Below, piece by piece: positions 19,001 through 27,410 of a stretch of 64,000 nt of DNA (positions within the stretch are counted from its first letter, which is position 1; every line of letters starts with the position of its first letter). The stretch comes from Acidobacteriota bacterium. Lineage in GTDB: Bacteria; Acidobacteriota; Terriglobia; Acidiferrales; UBA7541. The translations under genes were made by a program, and so were the position numbers. The notes beneath the pieces are model-generated. The model was not told the DNA's origin, made no database searches, and worked only from the letters and a program-made list of their open reading frames with translations. The stretch is from NCBI GenBank assembly GCA_003224055.1, contig QHYE01000067.1:1-64000 (forward strand). The letters run 5' to 3'.

Positions 19001-19520
19001 CAATGGCTTCATCGTATTTTTGTTGCTGGGTATTCAGGTACCCGAGAAAATAGTAGGCGTCTGCCTCATTGGTGATTTCCACCACGCGCTGAAAAGCTGC
19101 GATGCCTTTCTCCGTCTCTCCCAAATCTTTGTACACCAGCCCCAGGTTGTACCAGGCATAGGGATCCTTCGGAAGCTCCTGCGCCGCCTCTTCCAGCGTC
19201 GCTCGCGCGGGCTCCAGTTTCTGCTGGCCCATCAGCGAGACGCCCAGATTCAGCCGCGCCACGGCAAATTTTGGGTCCGCTTCCAGCGCTTGCTCAAAAA
19301 ACTTCTGCGCATCCGCCGGCCGCTGCTGGTTCATGTACGCAACCCCCAGCGTATTGAAGCGGTATGCCTCGGCCGGATTCGCCACTGCAGCCGGCTTTTT
19401 CGAAGCCGCGGCCTTTTCCTGCCCCGGCGATGCGCTCGAACGCATCAGCAGCGCGCCGCAACAAATCAAAAATGAAAAAATCGAAACCGCTACCGCGCTA
19501 CGCCAGAGGCCACGTCGCAT
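16062..19520 (-). CDS. Large secreted TPR / FG-GAP-VCBS / ASPIC-UnbV protein
   Basis: 1,152-residue exported multidomain protein. A signal or anchor segment (about 8-28) is followed by about five TPR units (about 45-215, 'YRFNTLGVAYMNQQRPADAQ', 'DPYAWYNLGLVYKDLGETEK'). A run of FG-GAP/VCBS calcium-type repeats (about 260-620) follows, with 'FDYDGDGEPDLFLVSG', 'DYDHDGDLDLYVTM' and 'DFDKDGWMDLAFTH'. An ASPIC/UnbV domain (about 635-715, 'DNKNGIGTKVELYAG') comes next, then about 430 residues of a C-terminal region I do not recognise ('FSWNGREYEFIADMIGPG', 'LRLIIDGYTDYF'). Function is unknown; the repeats suggest a beta-propeller. The start at 19520 has AGGA upstream; a start at 19562 would add 14 unlikely residues. 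Confidence 0.85.
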   Translation of the reverse strand: MRRGLWRSAVAVSIFSFLICCGALLMRSSASPGQEKAAASKKPAAVANPAEAYRFNTLGVAYMNQQRPADAQKFFEQALEADPKFAVARLNLGVSLMGQQKLEPARATLEEAAQELPKDPYAWYNLGLVYKDLGETEKGIAAFQRVVEITNEADAYYFLGYLNTQQQKYDEAIAAFQKGLALNPYHASSEFGLARALQRKGDSASAREHLARFQKITAEHLGAPFGAGYGDQGRYSLAELPRSTVIDVPAAIPVRFMPQTDAFVAKAAGGERAAIGPSTGACLFDYDGDGEPDLFLVSGVANGTSWLLRNLGDGKFSDMTLAAGIDLKGSGYGCAAGDFDNDGHTDLAVCLSDGVWLLRNNGNGKFLDVTEKVGIRRERGCVGLTFVDYDHDGDLDLYVTMTPGAGAHNVLWRNNGNSTFTDISEQTALGVAATGAGVVATDFNNDRAIDFVLAGGAAGAAIYLNPREGKFAALPGIDFTKGNLPAAVGVVALDFDKDGWMDLAFTHAGAPGISLWRNVEGKRLERVRLPDFGWQRGWGITALDYDNDGWLDLVAAGETSSGGEIRLLRNLGSKGWGDVTKDVHLDAVELNQPRAIAVADFRGNGDADLVVTQLGGAPVVLRNEGGNKHNWMRIDLKGLNDNKNGIGTKVELYAGTLYQKWEVAGASSYLGQNATSIVAGLGTEQKAEVVRLLWPTGVPQDEINLAASKAHSLEELDRRGSSCPILFSWNGREYEFIADMIGPGVVGHWIAPGERDVPDPDEYLKVPARSVKPRNEMLSFRFMEPMEETVYLDQVRLLAIDHPKEYEVFPNERFASAPPFPEFRVIASRDAHAPVGAWDDRGNNVLGLVSKRDRKYVTKFEDLPFTGFAKLHWVELDLGEWDAKKPLRLIIDGYTDYFTAMSMYAADQAGIKVIAPYVEAQDAQGKWVRVVEDMGFPAGLERTMVADLTGKIPKGTRRIRIVNNLKIYWDAIRIDQSTEAQDVRVAQVPLAKAALDFVGYPRETRLHPASDTVYSYAHRSKTGPYARAAGNYTRYGNVYDLLKNSDDRFVVFGSGEGLKLDFDPRELPALPAGWIRDYFFYADGFEKDLDFYAAHAFTVEPLPRHSTLPYPYPEGQEYPTDANHLGYQLEYNTRMRSDRLPPSLRYQYAPQR

Positions 19521-19699
19521 GAATTTTCTTTTCCTGTCCGCGCCGGATTCGCCGCAACACATTGCTGCGACGCACCCAGCCGCATTGGAATTCTCCCGGC
19601 TGCCCCACCTATCGTCAACCGTTTTATGAATCTCTAGCGGTGCTTTCTCTTCCCTGCTTGACCTTCCCCAGTCACCCGCATACTCTCACGCATCGGCCC

Positions 19700-21109
19700 A
19701 TGCAAACCTCCAGCTTCCCCACTCTCCAGCAAATCGCCGAAGGCATCCGTTCGAAAGCGCTCTCCCCCGTCGAAATCATCGACGCCCATCTCAAGCGCAT
19801 CGACTCTTACGAGCCAAAGCTCAACGCCTTCGTCCATCTGGACCCGCACGAAGCCCGCATCCAAGCCTCCGTCGCGCAATCCTCTATTTTGCGCGGTGAT
19901 CCAGTCGGGCCGCTTCACGGCGTCCCTCTCACCATCAAAAGCTGCATCGACGTCGCCGGCTGGCCCGTCCCTGCCGGTTCTGTTCTACGCATCGGCTACA
20001 ATCCCAAACGCGACGCCCCTCTCGTTGCGCGATTGAAAGCCGCCGGAGCCATCCTCCTCGGAAACACAAACACTCCCGAATTCCTGATGGCTTACGAAAC
20101 CAACAATCTTCTCAAGGGAAGAACCAGCAATCCGTGGAACGTGGCTTATTCCGCCGGGGGCTCAAGTGGCGGCGAAGCTGCAGCCATCGCATCCGGCTGT
20201 TCCGCAGGCGGTGTCGGCAGCGACGGCGGCGGCTCCATTCGAGTGCCCGCGCATTTCTGCGGCATCTGTGGACTCAAGCCAACTCCCGGCCGCATTCCTG
20301 CCACAGGCCATTTCCCCGCGGGCGCAGGCCCCTTTTCCTGGATCGGCGTGGTCGGCCCCATGGCTCGCACCATTGCCGACGTTCGTTTGCTCTTCGAAGT
20401 CATGGCCGGTCCAGACCCAGGCGACGCCCTTTCTTCACCCGTTCCGCTACGTTCGCAAAACAAAATCGACCGGCGCAGCCTTCGCATCGGAATTCTGGAA
20501 AGCCCCGCACTCGGCGCCGCAACCCCGGAAACGCACGCCGCCGTCCAGCACGCCGCAAAACTTCTCGTCGACCAAGGTTTTACTCTCGAACCTTTTCGCC
20601 TCGACGGCCTCGATCGCGCTCTCGAACTCTGGTGGTTCTTCTTCGGCCCGGTGATTGGCCATCTCCTCAGCAAAGCCGTCGCCGGCAAGGAAAATCAAAT
20701 CAGCCCCATGTTGCGCGAATATCTTTCCTACGCAATATCCGGCGGCCTCACGCTCGATTCCTTCATCGAAGCCTGCGCCGAGCGCGACCTCTTACGCGCA
20801 AGAATCCTGCGCCAGATGCAAGAGGTCCCCATCCTTCTCTCCCCAGTCTCCTCCGCTCCCGCCTTCCTCCATGGCGGCGGAAACTACCGCCCCGCCACGG
20901 GTTATCGGGACACCATGCGCTATTCGCAGTGGCTGAATCTCACAGGTTTTCCCGGCGCCTCCGTCCCAGTCAGCCTTTCGAGCGAGGGCCTCCCCATCGG
21001 CGTCCAAATCATCGGCCGGCCCCATGAGGACGAGCTGGTCTTGGCCGTCGCCGAGCGCCTCGAAGAGGCCCGCGGCCCCTGGCGAGCTCCAGCGCTGAAA
21101 AATCTCTGA
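19700..21109 (+). CDS. Amidase-signature family hydrolase
   Basis: 469-residue amidase (GatA/fatty-acid-amide-hydrolase fold) hydrolysing an unknown amide. The Ser-cisSer-Lys triad is visible: the lysine in 'GVPLTIKSCIDVAG', the first serine in 'YSAGGSSGGEAAAIASG' and the nucleophile region 'GVGSDGGGSIRVPAHFCG', followed by 'GLKPTPGRIP'. The length is normal. The frame is open back to 19562, but family alignment points to the ATG at 19700 (MQTSSFPTLQQIAEGI); no good ribosome-binding site is seen. GatA of the tRNA amidotransferase is unlikely, since no gatB or gatC is adjacent. It converges on the TPR gene at 21130. Confidence 0.88.
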   Translation: MQTSSFPTLQQIAEGIRSKALSPVEIIDAHLKRIDSYEPKLNAFVHLDPHEARIQASVAQSSILRGDPVGPLHGVPLTIKSCIDVAGWPVPAGSVLRIGYNPKRDAPLVARLKAAGAILLGNTNTPEFLMAYETNNLLKGRTSNPWNVAYSAGGSSGGEAAAIASGCSAGGVGSDGGGSIRVPAHFCGICGLKPTPGRIPATGHFPAGAGPFSWIGVVGPMARTIADVRLLFEVMAGPDPGDALSSPVPLRSQNKIDRRSLRIGILESPALGAATPETHAAVQHAAKLLVDQGFTLEPFRLDGLDRALELWWFFFGPVIGHLLSKAVAGKENQISPMLREYLSYAISGGLTLDSFIEACAERDLLRARILRQMQEVPILLSPVSSAPAFLHGGGNYRPATGYRDTMRYSQWLNLTGFPGASVPVSLSSEGLPIGVQIIGRPHEDELVLAVAERLEEARGPWRAPALKNL

Positions 21110-21125
21110 AGCCGCCCGGCTTTTC
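21108..21125. terminator. Weak hairpin between the convergent amidase and TPR genes
   Basis: AAGCC (21109-21113), loop GCCC, GGCTT (21118-21122), then TTCC. The stem begins in the amidase stop codon. It could act as a short terminator for the plus strand; the stem is only 5 bp. Confidence 0.35.
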
Positions 21126-21129
21126 CTGC

Positions 21130-22377
21130 TTACGGTTCCTTTGTGAGCTCCGGGTTAGGTATGCGCTCCTCCTCGCGCGCCTTACGTTCCTTATCCAGCG
21201 GGGAATCCAGCGCCTTTTGCGCCACCGCGAGTTCCACGCGCGCTTCCTTCTCCCGCCCGAGTTGCATCAAAATCCGGCCGCGCAAATAGTGCCCGCCCTT
21301 ATAGTCAGGAGAAATCCGTAGTGTCGCCTCCGCCATCTTTAATGCTGGCTCCAGCTTTTGCTGCTTCTGGTAAAGCTTCGCCAGCCCCGCGTACGCGCTA
21401 GCCATTTTGGAATCCCGCTTCAGCGCTTCTCGAAACGCTCTCTCCGCGTCCTCATCCCTTCCCATGCGTGTGTACAGCACGCCCAGTTGGTCGTAGTTGT
21501 CCGACAAGTCCGGTTCCAGTGCGATATCCCGGCGGAACTCCTCTTCAGCGCGTTCGTAATCTCCGGAACGTCCGTACGCCATCCCTAGATTGAAATGCAG
21601 GAACGGCAAATTGGGATTCAGAGCGGCAGCGCGATCCAGTTCGGTGATTGACAGGCCCGTTTCTTCCCGGTTGAGGTGCGCCTTGCCCAGGATCAAATGA
21701 AATTCTGCAATTCCCTGGCCCACGGTCGCCATGCGGTTCAGGATTTTTTCGTCCAGCTCTTTCTGCCCCGATTCCTGCGCCGCAATGTCCAGCAAGTAGA
21801 GATACAGCACGTCATTGGACTTTTCCGGCCACAGCGGTTCGAGCGCTGTCACCGCCTCCGCATAATGCTTCGTAAAAACCTCGCAGAGTCCCAGAAGGTA
21901 GCGCGCTTGTTGCGAGTCCGGTTGGTCGTGCACGACGGAAGCCAGCGGTGTGATCGCAGCGGCATAATTGCCGCGCCGGTACTCGACGAGTCCAATATTC
22001 AGCCGGATTCCCGCCATCTTTGGCTCGAGTTTCTCGGCCTTTTGCAGCAGCCCGATCGCATGGTCCCAATCCTTGCGACGCATGGCGATGACGCCAAGAT
22101 TGGCATAGGCGGAGCCAGCGCGCGGGTCGGCCTCGAGCACCCGGCGAAAGGCCGCTTCTGCTGTGTCCAGGTCACCGGCTTGCAGCGCCGTCTGCCCTTT
22201 CGCAAACCAGGCCTGGGCATCCATTCGCTGGTTCGCAACGGCTGGCGAAGAGGTAGATTGCTGCTCTGCGGCTCTTTCCGCTTCAGATCTCGCAAGAGCG
22301 GGCCTTGCGGCAGCCGGAAGGAGACCGATCACCAGGACGGCTGCCAGGGAATGGCGGCTCACAAATCGTACACGCAT
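21130..22377 (-). CDS. Secreted tetratricopeptide-repeat protein
   Basis: 415-residue exported TPR protein. The signal peptide is about residues 1-30 (MRVRFVSRHSLAAVLVIGLL). At least eight to nine 34-residue TPR units follow, with the 'A.....P..A' spacing visible in 'AEAAFRRVLEADPRAGSAYA', 'AEEEFRRDIALEPDLSDNYD' and 'AERAFREALKRDSKMASAYA'. The tail is charged ('DKERKAREEERIPNPELTKE'). No catalytic domain is seen, so it is probably a periplasmic or envelope scaffold. It is divergent from the TonB receptor at 22712, with about 330 nt between starts, a common arrangement in this window where TPR proteins sit next to TonB receptors. Confidence 0.85.
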   Translation of the reverse strand: MRVRFVSRHSLAAVLVIGLLPAAARPALARSEAERAAEQQSTSSPAVANQRMDAQAWFAKGQTALQAGDLDTAEAAFRRVLEADPRAGSAYANLGVIAMRRKDWDHAIGLLQKAEKLEPKMAGIRLNIGLVEYRRGNYAAAITPLASVVHDQPDSQQARYLLGLCEVFTKHYAEAVTALEPLWPEKSNDVLYLYLLDIAAQESGQKELDEKILNRMATVGQGIAEFHLILGKAHLNREETGLSITELDRAAALNPNLPFLHFNLGMAYGRSGDYERAEEEFRRDIALEPDLSDNYDQLGVLYTRMGRDEDAERAFREALKRDSKMASAYAGLAKLYQKQQKLEPALKMAEATLRISPDYKGGHYLRGRILMQLGREKEARVELAVAQKALDSPLDKERKAREEERIPNPELTKEP

Positions 22378-22507
22378 CGGGATTTAGTGTCCGGCAGTCC
22401 CACTCAGAATTCAAGAAGCCTCTGCGGTCTGGATCATGGAACACCCCCAGATGCCCCCTGCTCCCGCGCCTGCGTGCTATGGTTCACCTCATTCCTGAAT
22501 TTCCCGC

Positions 22508-22536
22508 TTGACATCGGCATTTAAATGCACTATTAA
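22508..22536 (+). promoter_or_regulatory. Strong sigma-70 promoter with a palindromic operator-like spacer before the TonB receptor gene
   Basis: TTGACA (22508-22513, perfect -35), 17-nt spacer, TATTAA (22531-22536). The spacer contains the perfect 12-bp palindrome GCATTTAAATGC (22517-22528), placed where a bound repressor would block polymerase. The predicted leader is about 170 nt. The gap from 22378 to 22711 holds nothing else I can name. Confidence 0.65.
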
Positions 22537-22711
22537 CTCGTTTTAATAGACAGTTTCAGTGCTGTGCCTTCGGTCGTCGAGTGGTGGAGGCTGTATCCGA
22601 GCAGGGGGCTTTCTTCGCGAGGTGACTTCAGGGGTGATTGCTGTAGACCTCTGTGCCCGACCCCTGCATTCTACGTCTCCCCAAATTCGAATCTTTCCTG
22701 GAGGTCCTAAC

Positions 22712-25700
22712 ATGAAGGAAAACTCTCAACTTTGCAATCGTCGAAAGAATATCTTGGGAGCAGCGTGGTTATGGCTCGGCGTGTTGCTCGTCGCGCTGGC
22801 CCTGCCACTCGCTTCGCCCGCGCAGGACACCGGCTACATCAGCGGCACAATCACCGACAAGTCCGGCGCCGTTGTCGCTGGTGCGGACGTGGTCATCACT
22901 AACACCAGTGGCAGTTTAACTCGAACGACCAACACAAACTCTGACGGCGCTTACGTGGTCGCCGGTCTCCCTGGCGCTACCTACAACATCATTGTTACGG
23001 CAAAGGGCTTTTCCAAATACTCCGCCCGCGGCGTCGTGTTGGATGTCGCCCAGAAATCTCGCATCGACATCCAGCTCACCGTTGGTGCTGTCACCGAGGT
23101 CGTCGAAGTTACCGGTGAATCTGTGGCCCAAGTCGAGACCACGTCCTCCGACCTCACCAACACGATCACTGGCAAGCAAATCGACAACCTCGTGCTCAAC
23201 GGTCGCAATTTCACGCAACTGGTGAATCTAGCCCCCGGCGTGGTGAGCCAGACCGGTCAGGACGACGCCAAAGTCGGCGTGTACGGCAACGTCGCCTACA
23301 GCATGAATGGCGGCCGCACGGAGTACAACAACTGGGAGCTCGACGGCGGCGACAACATGGATAACGGCAGCAACGCCACCCTCAACGTCTACCCCAACCC
23401 GGAAGCCATTGCCGAATTCAAAGTTCTCACCTCTAACTACGGCGCTCAGTACGGCCGCAACGGCTCCGGTACCGTCGAAGTGGAGACAAAGTCCGGCGGG
23501 ACCTCCTTCCACGGCAGCGCCTTCGAATATCTCCGCAATGACTTTTTTAATGCGCGCTCTTGGGAACAAGGTGCCAATCCCGCCGAGCCCAAAGCCCCGT
23601 ACAAAAAGCATGATTTCGGCTACACCATCGGCGGACCGGTTTTCATTCCCAACCATTACAATGCAAATAAGAAGAAGACCTTTTTCTTTTGGTCGGAGGA
23701 ATGGCGCCGCGAAAAGAACCCCCACACGACCGGCGCTGTGAACGTCCCCTCGGATGCCGAGCGCAACGGCAACTTTGGCGATCTTTGCCCGGCTGTCGGT
23801 GCGGGAGCAACTACAACGTTTACTCGTGCTAATTTTCCGGATTGCCCGGCGGCCTCTGGTGGGCCTACAACTTTTACAACCTTCCCTGGCAACACAGCGC
23901 CGATCGATCCGGTGGGGCAAGGACTGCTGCCGCTTATCCCGAAAGCCACTCCCGGTTTGACCAACAATGGGTTCCCGGCGGTTGTACAAACCGTTTCGCT
24001 TCCGGAAACCTGGCGGGAAGAACTAGTCCGCATTGACCACAACATCACCGACAATCATCGCTTGACGTTCCGCTACATCCATGATTCCTGGCAAACCCAG
24101 ACGGAAAATGCCCTCTGGGGCAATGGTTCCAGCTTTCAAGACATCAACACCAACTTCGTCGGCCCCGGAACCAGCTTCGTGGCCCGGCTGAACTCTAATA
24201 TCTCTCCGACATTGCTCAACGAATTCGTTGCCAGCTATACGGCCGATCACATTTTTCTAACAGCGCTCCACAATCCGCCGCTTCCTTCCTCTTTCCCGAT
24301 GGGCGTCCTTTTCCAGAACGGCCAGGGTGGAAAACTCCCGGCAATTTCTCTGGGGAACAACGTCGCGTACGGTGGTGGCTTTACCGCTGATACCGGATAC
24401 TTTCCGTGGAATAACGCCAACCCCGTCTATACCTATCGCGACAACTTGACCAAAATTCAGGGCACCCACACGTTTACGCTCGGTGTCTATACAGCGTTCG
24501 CGCAAAAAAACGAACAGAACTCCCCGTACATTCAGGGCATTCTCACCTTCGATTCCAGCAATAGCTCGATTCCCAGCACAGGAAACGGCTTCGCCGACCT
24601 TCTCACAGGGAGGGTTGCGCAGTTCTCGCAGGTGAATCTCCAAGCCAAATATTACAACCGATATCGCATCGTGGAACCGTACTTTCAGGATGACTGGCGC
24701 ATGACCAAAAGATTTACTCTCAATCTTGGCTTGCGGCTCAGCCTCTACGGCACTTATCGGGAACGCTATAAGCATGCCTTTAACTTCGAGCCAACGGCCT
24801 ACACCAATAACGGTTCGCCTGTCATTGACGATGGCACAGGCCCCACGGGACAAGAAGGAGCGTTCATTCCCGGCCCCGGTAATCCCTTCAACGGCATCGT
24901 TCAATGCGGCGGCTCTGGCGGGGCCTCGCTGATTCCTAGTCTGGTAACTAACTCGTTCTCCGGCGCAACGATAGGCTCCTCTACTGAGGCAGGCTGCCTG
25001 AAAGGGCACTTGTTCAACCCTGCCCCGCGAATTGGTTTTGCTTGGGATCCCAAGGGTGACGGCAAAATGGCCGTTCGCGGCGGCTACGGAGTATTCTTCG
25101 AGCACACCAACGGGAACGAAGGGAACACCGAGTCCCTCGAGGGCTCTCCACCATATTCACTTAATGCTTCCCAATTCAATGTGAACGGCTACAGTAACAT
25201 CGGTGGCGGGGGCCTGTTGTTCCCTCTGGGCGTTAACTCGATCCCAAACAAAGCCATCTGGCCGTATGTGCAGCAGTTCCACCTAGACGTTCAGAAGGAG
25301 CTTCCAAGCCACTTCGTGGCCACCGTATCCTATGTTGGAAGCAAAGGGACGCACCTCACGCAGCAGCGGAACCTGAACCAGCTTCACCCTATCGCTTCAG
25401 GTAATCCATTTGCTGCTGGACAATCCATTACATCGGCCGACTGCGACAGTTTGTCTTCGTCTGGCACGCTAGCCAACGGAACCGCTGTAACTGGCGCAGC
25501 CGCCACCAATCTTGGAATAGCCTGCGGCAACGATCCCAACCCCAACCGTCCTCTTGTAGGGTTCGGTAACATCACCCGCCTGGAGGACCAGGCAAACTCC
25601 ATCTACCATGCCATGCAGGCTACCGTTAAGCGGACTGTTGGCGATTTGACGATGAGCATGGCGTATACCTACAGTCACTCCATTGATAATTCTTCCGACA

Positions 25701-26365
25701 GATATGACAACGCCTTCGTGAACGCCTACAACCTTGCTGCCAACCGAGGCAGTTCCGGTTTCGATGTGCGTCACAATTTGGCCATCAGCTACGTCTATGC
25801 CTTGCCGATCTACAAAGGCTCGGGGCTTGCGCACAACGTTCTCGGCGGCTGGCAGGTCTCTGGCATTACCATCGCTCAGACCGGCACACCCTTCAGCGTC
25901 ACCAATGGCACGGATTTCGGCGATGCGGCCGGTGTGGCGAATGGAGTTGGCACAGGATCCCGCCCCGATCTCGTTGGTAACCCCCACGGATCCGTACAAT
26001 CCAATGTACCCGGCGTCCGTGGCCCGCTCCTCTTCAACCCCGGGGCTTTCACAATCCCGACCGGCCTGACCTTTGGTGACGTGGGCCGCAACACTCTGTA
26101 CGGTCCCGGCCGCATCAACTTCGATTTCGGCCTTTTCAAGCGCTTCTCCTTCACCGAAACGCGGGCTCTCGACTTCCGCTGGGAGAATTTCAATCTTTTC
26201 AACCATACACAATACAACGGCGTTAACGGCGGCATGGATTGCGGCACGATCCCCATTGGCGGCAACGCCGGCGACCCGAGCTGCATTGGTTCTTCAAGCT
26301 TCCTGCATGCCAGCGGTGCGCACCTCCCGCGCCGAATGCAGTTTGGTTTGCGGTTCCAGTTCTAA
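22712..26365 (+). CDS. TonB-dependent receptor with N-terminal carboxypeptidase-regulatory-like domain
   Basis: 1,217-residue outer-membrane receptor. The signal peptide (about 1-38) has a basic start and hydrophobic 'WLWLGVLLVALALPLASPAQ'. The carboxypeptidase-regulatory domain (about 42-125) shows 'ISGTITDKSGAVVAGADVVI'. The plug has 'LVLNGRNFTQLVNLAPGVVS', 'WELDGGDNMDNGSNATLNVY' and 'NYGAQYGRNGSGTVEVETKS'. A very long barrel ends with 'LPRRMQFGLRFQF', giving the terminal aromatic residue of outer-membrane barrels. GGAGG lies 7 nt before the ATG at 22712, and a longer frame from 22559 lacks such support. A terminator follows at once. The isomerase, DUF1080 and Gfo/Idh/MocA genes downstream suggest a sugar or glycoside ligand. 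Confidence 0.94.
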   Translation: MKENSQLCNRRKNILGAAWLWLGVLLVALALPLASPAQDTGYISGTITDKSGAVVAGADVVITNTSGSLTRTTNTNSDGAYVVAGLPGATYNIIVTAKGFSKYSARGVVLDVAQKSRIDIQLTVGAVTEVVEVTGESVAQVETTSSDLTNTITGKQIDNLVLNGRNFTQLVNLAPGVVSQTGQDDAKVGVYGNVAYSMNGGRTEYNNWELDGGDNMDNGSNATLNVYPNPEAIAEFKVLTSNYGAQYGRNGSGTVEVETKSGGTSFHGSAFEYLRNDFFNARSWEQGANPAEPKAPYKKHDFGYTIGGPVFIPNHYNANKKKTFFFWSEEWRREKNPHTTGAVNVPSDAERNGNFGDLCPAVGAGATTTFTRANFPDCPAASGGPTTFTTFPGNTAPIDPVGQGLLPLIPKATPGLTNNGFPAVVQTVSLPETWREELVRIDHNITDNHRLTFRYIHDSWQTQTENALWGNGSSFQDINTNFVGPGTSFVARLNSNISPTLLNEFVASYTADHIFLTALHNPPLPSSFPMGVLFQNGQGGKLPAISLGNNVAYGGGFTADTGYFPWNNANPVYTYRDNLTKIQGTHTFTLGVYTAFAQKNEQNSPYIQGILTFDSSNSSIPSTGNGFADLLTGRVAQFSQVNLQAKYYNRYRIVEPYFQDDWRMTKRFTLNLGLRLSLYGTYRERYKHAFNFEPTAYTNNGSPVIDDGTGPTGQEGAFIPGPGNPFNGIVQCGGSGGASLIPSLVTNSFSGATIGSSTEAGCLKGHLFNPAPRIGFAWDPKGDGKMAVRGGYGVFFEHTNGNEGNTESLEGSPPYSLNASQFNVNGYSNIGGGGLLFPLGVNSIPNKAIWPYVQQFHLDVQKELPSHFVATVSYVGSKGTHLTQQRNLNQLHPIASGNPFAAGQSITSADCDSLSSSGTLANGTAVTGAAATNLGIACGNDPNPNRPLVGFGNITRLEDQANSIYHAMQATVKRTVGDLTMSMAYTYSHSIDNSSDRYDNAFVNAYNLAANRGSSGFDVRHNLAISYVYALPIYKGSGLAHNVLGGWQVSGITIAQTGTPFSVTNGTDFGDAAGVANGVGTGSRPDLVGNPHGSVQSNVPGVRGPLLFNPGAFTIPTGLTFGDVGRNTLYGPGRINFDFGLFKRFSFTETRALDFRWENFNLFNHTQYNGVNGGMDCGTIPIGGNAGDPSCIGSSSFLHASGAHLPRRMQFGLRFQF

Positions 26366-26379
26366 AGACCGTTACTGGG

Positions 26380-26418
26380 GAAGGGCGGTTCGACCTTGTC
26401 GGACCGCCCTTCTTTTTT
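26380..26418 (+). terminator. Rho-independent terminator after the TonB receptor gene
   Basis: GAAGGGCGGT (26380-26389) pairs with ACCGCCCTTC (26403-26412), and the inner bases extend the stem (one G-T pair) to a short CTT loop. TTTTTT follows at 26413-26418. Very strong. Confidence 0.9.
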
Positions 26419-26465
26419 CAGCAAATCTCGATTCCTTTTTGACTCGGAAATAGTAGAATGCGCCC

Positions 26466-27359
26466 ATGAACCGACGCACATTTATCGGCACCTCCGTCGC
26501 AGCAACGCTTGCAACCGCCGCCAGGCCATCCTGGGCCGCAGACTCCGCGCACAAAATCGACCGTATCGGCGTCCAGCTCTACACCGTTCGCAACGCCATG
26601 AAAACCGACTTCGAAGGCACCCTCGCGAAAGTAGCCGCCACCGGCTACAAGGAAGTGGAATTCGCCGGCTACTTCGATCATTCGCCGAAGGATGTCCGCA
26701 CCATCCTCGACAAGAACGCCCTGGCTTCCCCCTCCTGCCATGTCGGTTATGACGTCGTCGAAAAAAAGTGGCCGGAAGCTCTGGAGGCCGCGAAAATCGT
26801 GGGCCATAGTTACATGGTCTGTCCCTGGATTGATGAAAAGCAGCGCGTCGAGCCCGGCGGATGGAAGCGCGCCGTGGATCTCTTCAACAAAGCCGGCGAA
26901 GCCAGCAAGAAGGCCGGCATCCAGTTCGCCTACCACAATCATTCGTTCGAATTCGATCCCGCCGCATTCCTTGGCGGCAAGCTCCCCTACGATTTTTTCC
27001 TCGCCGAGCTGGATCCCAAGTTCGTGGCCATGGAACTGGATCTCTGCTGGATCAGCGTCGCCGGCAAGGATCCCCTCGTCTACTTCGAAAAATATCCCGG
27101 CCGTTTCCCGCTCGTTCACGTCAAGGACTGGATCAAGGACGCATCCACACCGAGTACTTACCAGGGAGCGATGGGCCAGTCCGTTAAGTTCGGCGGCCGC
27201 ATGGCTGACGTCGGTCAGGGCTCCGTGGATTGGAAGCGCATTTTCGCGCAGTCCGGCAAGGCCGGCATCAAACATTATTTCGTCGAGAACGACGAGCCCA
27301 AATCCGCTTTTGACGACATAAAAATCAGTTACGACTATCTGCACGCATTGCGTTTCTAA
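26466..27359 (+). CDS. Tat-exported sugar phosphate isomerase/epimerase-like TIM-barrel protein
   Basis: 297-residue AP-endonuclease-2/xylose-isomerase-like TIM barrel. The N-terminus is a Tat-type signal (MNRRTFIGTSVAATLATAAR, RR at 3-4), so the enzyme acts in the periplasm. Barrel signatures are 'IDRIGVQLYTVRNAMKTDF', 'GYKEVEFAGYF', 'FAYHNHSFEFDP' with the metal-binding histidines, 'LDLCWISVAGKDPL' and 'VHVKDWIKD'. Periplasmic members next to DUF1080 and Gfo/Idh/MocA proteins are candidates for epimerising or dehydrating 3-keto sugars rather than acting on phosphates. It is the first gene of a three-gene set with 27411 and 28201. Confidence 0.88.
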   Translation: MNRRTFIGTSVAATLATAARPSWAADSAHKIDRIGVQLYTVRNAMKTDFEGTLAKVAATGYKEVEFAGYFDHSPKDVRTILDKNALASPSCHVGYDVVEKKWPEALEAAKIVGHSYMVCPWIDEKQRVEPGGWKRAVDLFNKAGEASKKAGIQFAYHNHSFEFDPAAFLGGKLPYDFFLAELDPKFVAMELDLCWISVAGKDPLVYFEKYPGRFPLVHVKDWIKDASTPSTYQGAMGQSVKFGGRMADVGQGSVDWKRIFAQSGKAGIKHYFVENDEPKSAFDDIKISYDYLHALRF

Positions 27360-27360
27360 C

Positions 27361-27393
27361 TGTGGGACAGGCATTCTTGCCTGTTGTCTTTTT
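27361..27393. repeat. Variable-stem intergenic hairpin (GTGGGACAGG type)
   Basis: ACAGGCA (27367-27373), loop TTCT, TGCCTGT (27378-27384), preceded by TGTGGG and followed by TGTCTTTTT. It resembles three other hairpins in the next 2.3 kb in having a T-rich four-base loop between fully complementary arms of unrelated sequence. It may also weaken transcription between the two genes. Confidence 0.55.
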
Positions 27394-27410
27394 CCGGAGG
27401 AATCATCACG

